A stretch of DNA of 6,529 bases. It comes from Chloroflexota bacterium. Lineage in GTDB: Bacteria > Chloroflexota > Dehalococcoidia > UBA3495. The stretch spans positions 1 to 6,529 of the forward strand of contig PBBR01000013.1 of assembly GCA_002716645.1 (NCBI GenBank), written 5' to 3'. Shown here in pieces: positions 5,235-6,529 of the stretch (positions are counted from its first letter, which is position 1; each line of letters starts with the position of its first letter). A program made the translations under genes and the position numbers. Under the pieces are notes generated by a model. The model was not told where the DNA came from. It saw only the letters and a program-made list of their open reading frames with translations, and searched no databases.

Positions 5235-5783
5235 TTAGGCTTCGCTACTTTCTATCGGCTCTTCTGATATCTCTATACTGACGATCTCTAGGGTGTCTGC
5301 TGGCTTAGACTGCTCTCCTCCGCCTCCTGAAATCACGGGAACGTTCGCTAGAGTGTCTAGAACATCTTCACCTGATATCAGTTGCCCAAAAATGGTGTAG
5401 TTGGGTGGAAGGCCGACATTTGCTCCATGTACTATAAAGAACTGGCTTCCGTTGGTATTTGGACCCGCGTTAGCCATAGCTAGTGTGCCTTTGGTATAGG
5501 GTCTTTTAACTTCTTCATCGGGGAATCGGTAACCTGGACCCCCTGTGCCGTCCCCTTTTGGACAACCACCTTGGATCATGAAGTCCTTGATGACTCTGTG
5601 AAACCCTCCCCCATTATAGAATTCGTCTCGAGCTAAAAACACAAAATTGTTAACGGTTCGAGGTGCTTCTGCTGGTAATAACTGCAGCGTAATGTCTCCA
5701 TGATTAGTTTTTATGGTTGCGGAATACCGTGACCCTGGGTCTAGTAAAAGTGATGGTGGATTTTGATATTGTTTAGGTGGCAT
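5235..5783 (-). CDS. Cyclophilin-type peptidyl-prolyl cis-trans isomerase
   Basis: This enzyme speeds cis-trans isomerisation of prolyl bonds during protein folding. With no signal peptide or membrane segment it should be cytoplasmic. The 182-residue length fits a single cyclophilin domain (about 20-172) with short, poorly conserved tails; the C-terminus is acidic. Active-site residues by alignment to human CypA: H62-R63 (H54-R55), F68-M69 and Q71 (F60-M61, Q63) in FHRVIKDFMIQGG, A104-N105 (A101-N102) in MANAGPNTNGSQFF, Q114 (Q111) and L125 (L122). The CypA tryptophan W121 corresponds to G124 and H126 to Y129, in GLPPNYTIFG, so weak cyclosporin binding is expected, as in many bacterial members. 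AAAGGGG (5788-5794) precedes the ATG by 4 bases and supports the start. It converges on the MFS gene with a 20-base gap and diverges from the leucine dehydrogenase gene. Confidence 0.95.
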   Translation of the reverse strand: MPPKQYQNPPSLLLDPGSRYSATIKTNHGDITLQLLPAEAPRTVNNFVFLARDEFYNGGGFHRVIKDFMIQGGCPKGDGTGGPGYRFPDEEVKRPYTKGTLAMANAGPNTNGSQFFIVHGANVGLPPNYTIFGQLISGEDVLDTLANVPVISGGGGEQSKPADTLEIVSIEISEEPIESSEA

Positions 5784-5830
5784 TATTCCCCTTTTCTCCG
5801 TTTATAGTTTTATCCTGTATTCGGACCAGA

Positions 5831-5844
5831 CCATTGGATAATGG
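5831..5844 (-). promoter_or_regulatory. Hairpin at the 5' end of the cyclophilin message
   Basis: CCATT-ATCC-AATGG on the minus strand forms a perfect 5-bp stem with a 4-base loop. It lies just inside the predicted transcription start near 5845, so the message would begin with or right beside this hairpin. Such 5'-terminal stems can stabilise transcripts; that role here is inference and the stem is short. Confidence 0.3.
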
Positions 5845-5851
5845 CACGCAA

Positions 5852-5882
5852 ATTATACTCCTATGGCGTCGTGATTGGTCAA
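5852..5882 (-). promoter_or_regulatory. Promoter of the cyclophilin gene
   Basis: On the minus strand TTGACC (5877-5882, 5 of 6) and a perfect TATAAT (5852-5857) are separated by 19 bases, slightly longer than the ideal 17. The start would fall near 5845, giving a leader of about 60 bases. Assigned from consensus only. Confidence 0.55.
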
Positions 5883-5894
5883 ACCTCTGCTCAA

Positions 5895-5924
5895 TCGACC
5901 TGTTGGAGTTAATTACTATATAAT
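5895..5924 (+). promoter_or_regulatory. Promoter of the leucine dehydrogenase gene
   Basis: TCGACC (5895-5900, 4 of 6) is followed by an 18-base spacer and a perfect TATAAT (5919-5924). Transcription would start near 5931, with a leader of about 36 bases that contains AAGGGAG. Its -35 box is only 12 bases from the oppositely directed -35 box of the cyclophilin gene. Confidence 0.55.
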
Positions 5925-5966
5925 TTGAATACCCATCGAGGCTTTGGTCTATTAAGGGAGTGACAT

Positions 5967-6529
5967 ATGCAATTATTTGATCGGATCAGCGAATCTGGCC
6001 ATGAGGAACTTCTTGTATATTCAGATGTTTCAGTTGGACTTAAAGCATTTATATCTATTCATGACACTACCCTGGGTCCTGCTTGTGGGGGTACTAGGAT
6101 ATGGCCTTATAATTCCGAAGAAGCAGCATTGGATGATGTGCTTAATTTATCTAGGGCTATGACATATAAGTCCTCTATTGCCGACATCCCTCTCGGGGGT
6201 GGTAAGGCCGTTATAATAGCTGATCCACAAATAAACAAAAATGAGGCTTTTTTAAGATCGTTCGGGCAGTTTGTAGATACGCTCCATGGCCGTTACTTGA
6301 CCACCGCTGATGTTGGAACAAATACTGATGACCTTATTTGCATTAATCAAGAAACGAAACATGTTGTCGGTTTGCCTCTGAGCCAGGGTGGTAGTGGCGA
6401 TACTTCTATAATGACTGGTTTAGGTGTTTATATGGGTATGAAAGCTTGCGCACAGGCGTCATGGGGCTCCGATTCTCTTGAAGGTAAAACGATTGCTATG
6501 CAGGGGTTTGGAAAGGTGGCATACAATAC
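5967..6529 (+). CDS. Leucine dehydrogenase (Glu/Leu/Phe/Val dehydrogenase family), N-terminal 187 residues (3' end outside window)
   Basis: The family catalyses NAD-dependent reversible oxidative deamination of branched-chain amino acids to 2-keto acids and ammonium in the cytoplasm. The dimerisation and substrate domain is complete: GPACGGTR (37-44), substrate lysine K68 in AMTYK, catalytic K80 in LGGGK, and D115 in TTADVGT. K68 and K80 coincide with the published Bacillus leucine dehydrogenase numbering, which argues for an unbroken N-terminus. The nucleotide-binding fold starts at GKTIAMQGFGKVAYN (173-187). The GFGKVAY loop with alanine after valine is typical of leucine rather than glutamate dehydrogenases, although valine or phenylalanine preference cannot be excluded. 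Family length is about 360 residues, so roughly half is present. AAGGGAG (5954-5960) sits 6 bases before the ATG. It diverges from the cyclophilin gene with back-to-back promoters. Confidence 0.9.
   Translation, partial: MQLFDRISESGHEELLVYSDVSVGLKAFISIHDTTLGPACGGTRIWPYNSEEAALDDVLNLSRAMTYKSSIADIPLGGGKAVIIADPQINKNEAFLRSFGQFVDTLHGRYLTTADVGTNTDDLICINQETKHVVGLPLSQGGSGDTSIMTGLGVYMGMKACAQASWGSDSLEGKTIAMQGFGKVAYN

Noticed and set aside
5977..6162. Plus-strand open frame of 61 codons near the right end
   Set aside because: It overlaps the leucine dehydrogenase frame starting at 5967, which has the family motifs and the ribosome site.
1..6529. CRISPR array, tRNA, rRNA, insertion sequence or phage attachment site
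   Set aside because: No regularly spaced long repeats, cloverleaf-like sequence, transposase or flanking target duplications were seen on either strand.

Overview
The window is an ordinary-looking bacterial chromosome segment carrying six protein genes, two of them cut by the window edges. There are no RNA genes, insertion sequences or CRISPR arrays that I can see. It leans AT-rich: about 43% GC in a 360-base sample of the thiamine-enzyme gene and about 36% in a 180-base sample of rsmI. The mix of genes would fit an environmental, probably marine, Chloroflexota bacterium (SAR202 or Dehalococcoidia type): a reductive-dehalogenase-like protein, a solo acetolactate-synthase-type enzyme, an MFS carrier, a cyclophilin and a leucine dehydrogenase. 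That placement is inference from gene content and has not been tested against a database.

Region 1 (1-2816, minus strand). A thiamine-diphosphate enzyme gene (1134-2804) is followed, after a 254-base gap, by the first 293 codons of a reductive-dehalogenase-like iron-sulfur and corrinoid protein (1-879, running off the left edge). The gap is the most structured non-coding stretch in the window. It holds a good sigma-70-type promoter, a 19-base dyad lying on its -35 box, and two tandem copies of a 21-base repeat further upstream. The dehalogenase-like gene is about 51% GC in a 360-base sample and strongly prefers C-ending codons, unlike its neighbours.

Region 2 (2805-5216, plus strand). Divergent from the thiamine enzyme is rsmI (16S rRNA C1402 2'-O-methyltransferase), then a 12-helix MFS carrier 115 bases later. 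Neither has a usable Shine-Dalgarno site, whereas the other four genes have clear ones. A 10-bp inverted repeat overlapping the MFS stop codon may be its terminator.

Region 3 (5235-6529). A cytoplasmic cyclophilin peptidyl-prolyl isomerase (minus strand) converges on the MFS gene with a 20-base gap. Divergent from it is the first half of a leucine dehydrogenase (plus strand, running off the right edge). Their promoters lie back to back in the 183-base gap, with the -35 boxes only 12 bases apart.

The genes do not form an obvious single pathway. Only the thiamine enzyme and the dehalogenase-like gene form a same-strand pair, and the strong internal promoter suggests that the latter is separately controlled. 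The part most worth following up is the dehalogenase-like protein with no visible Tat signal, together with its elaborate upstream region.
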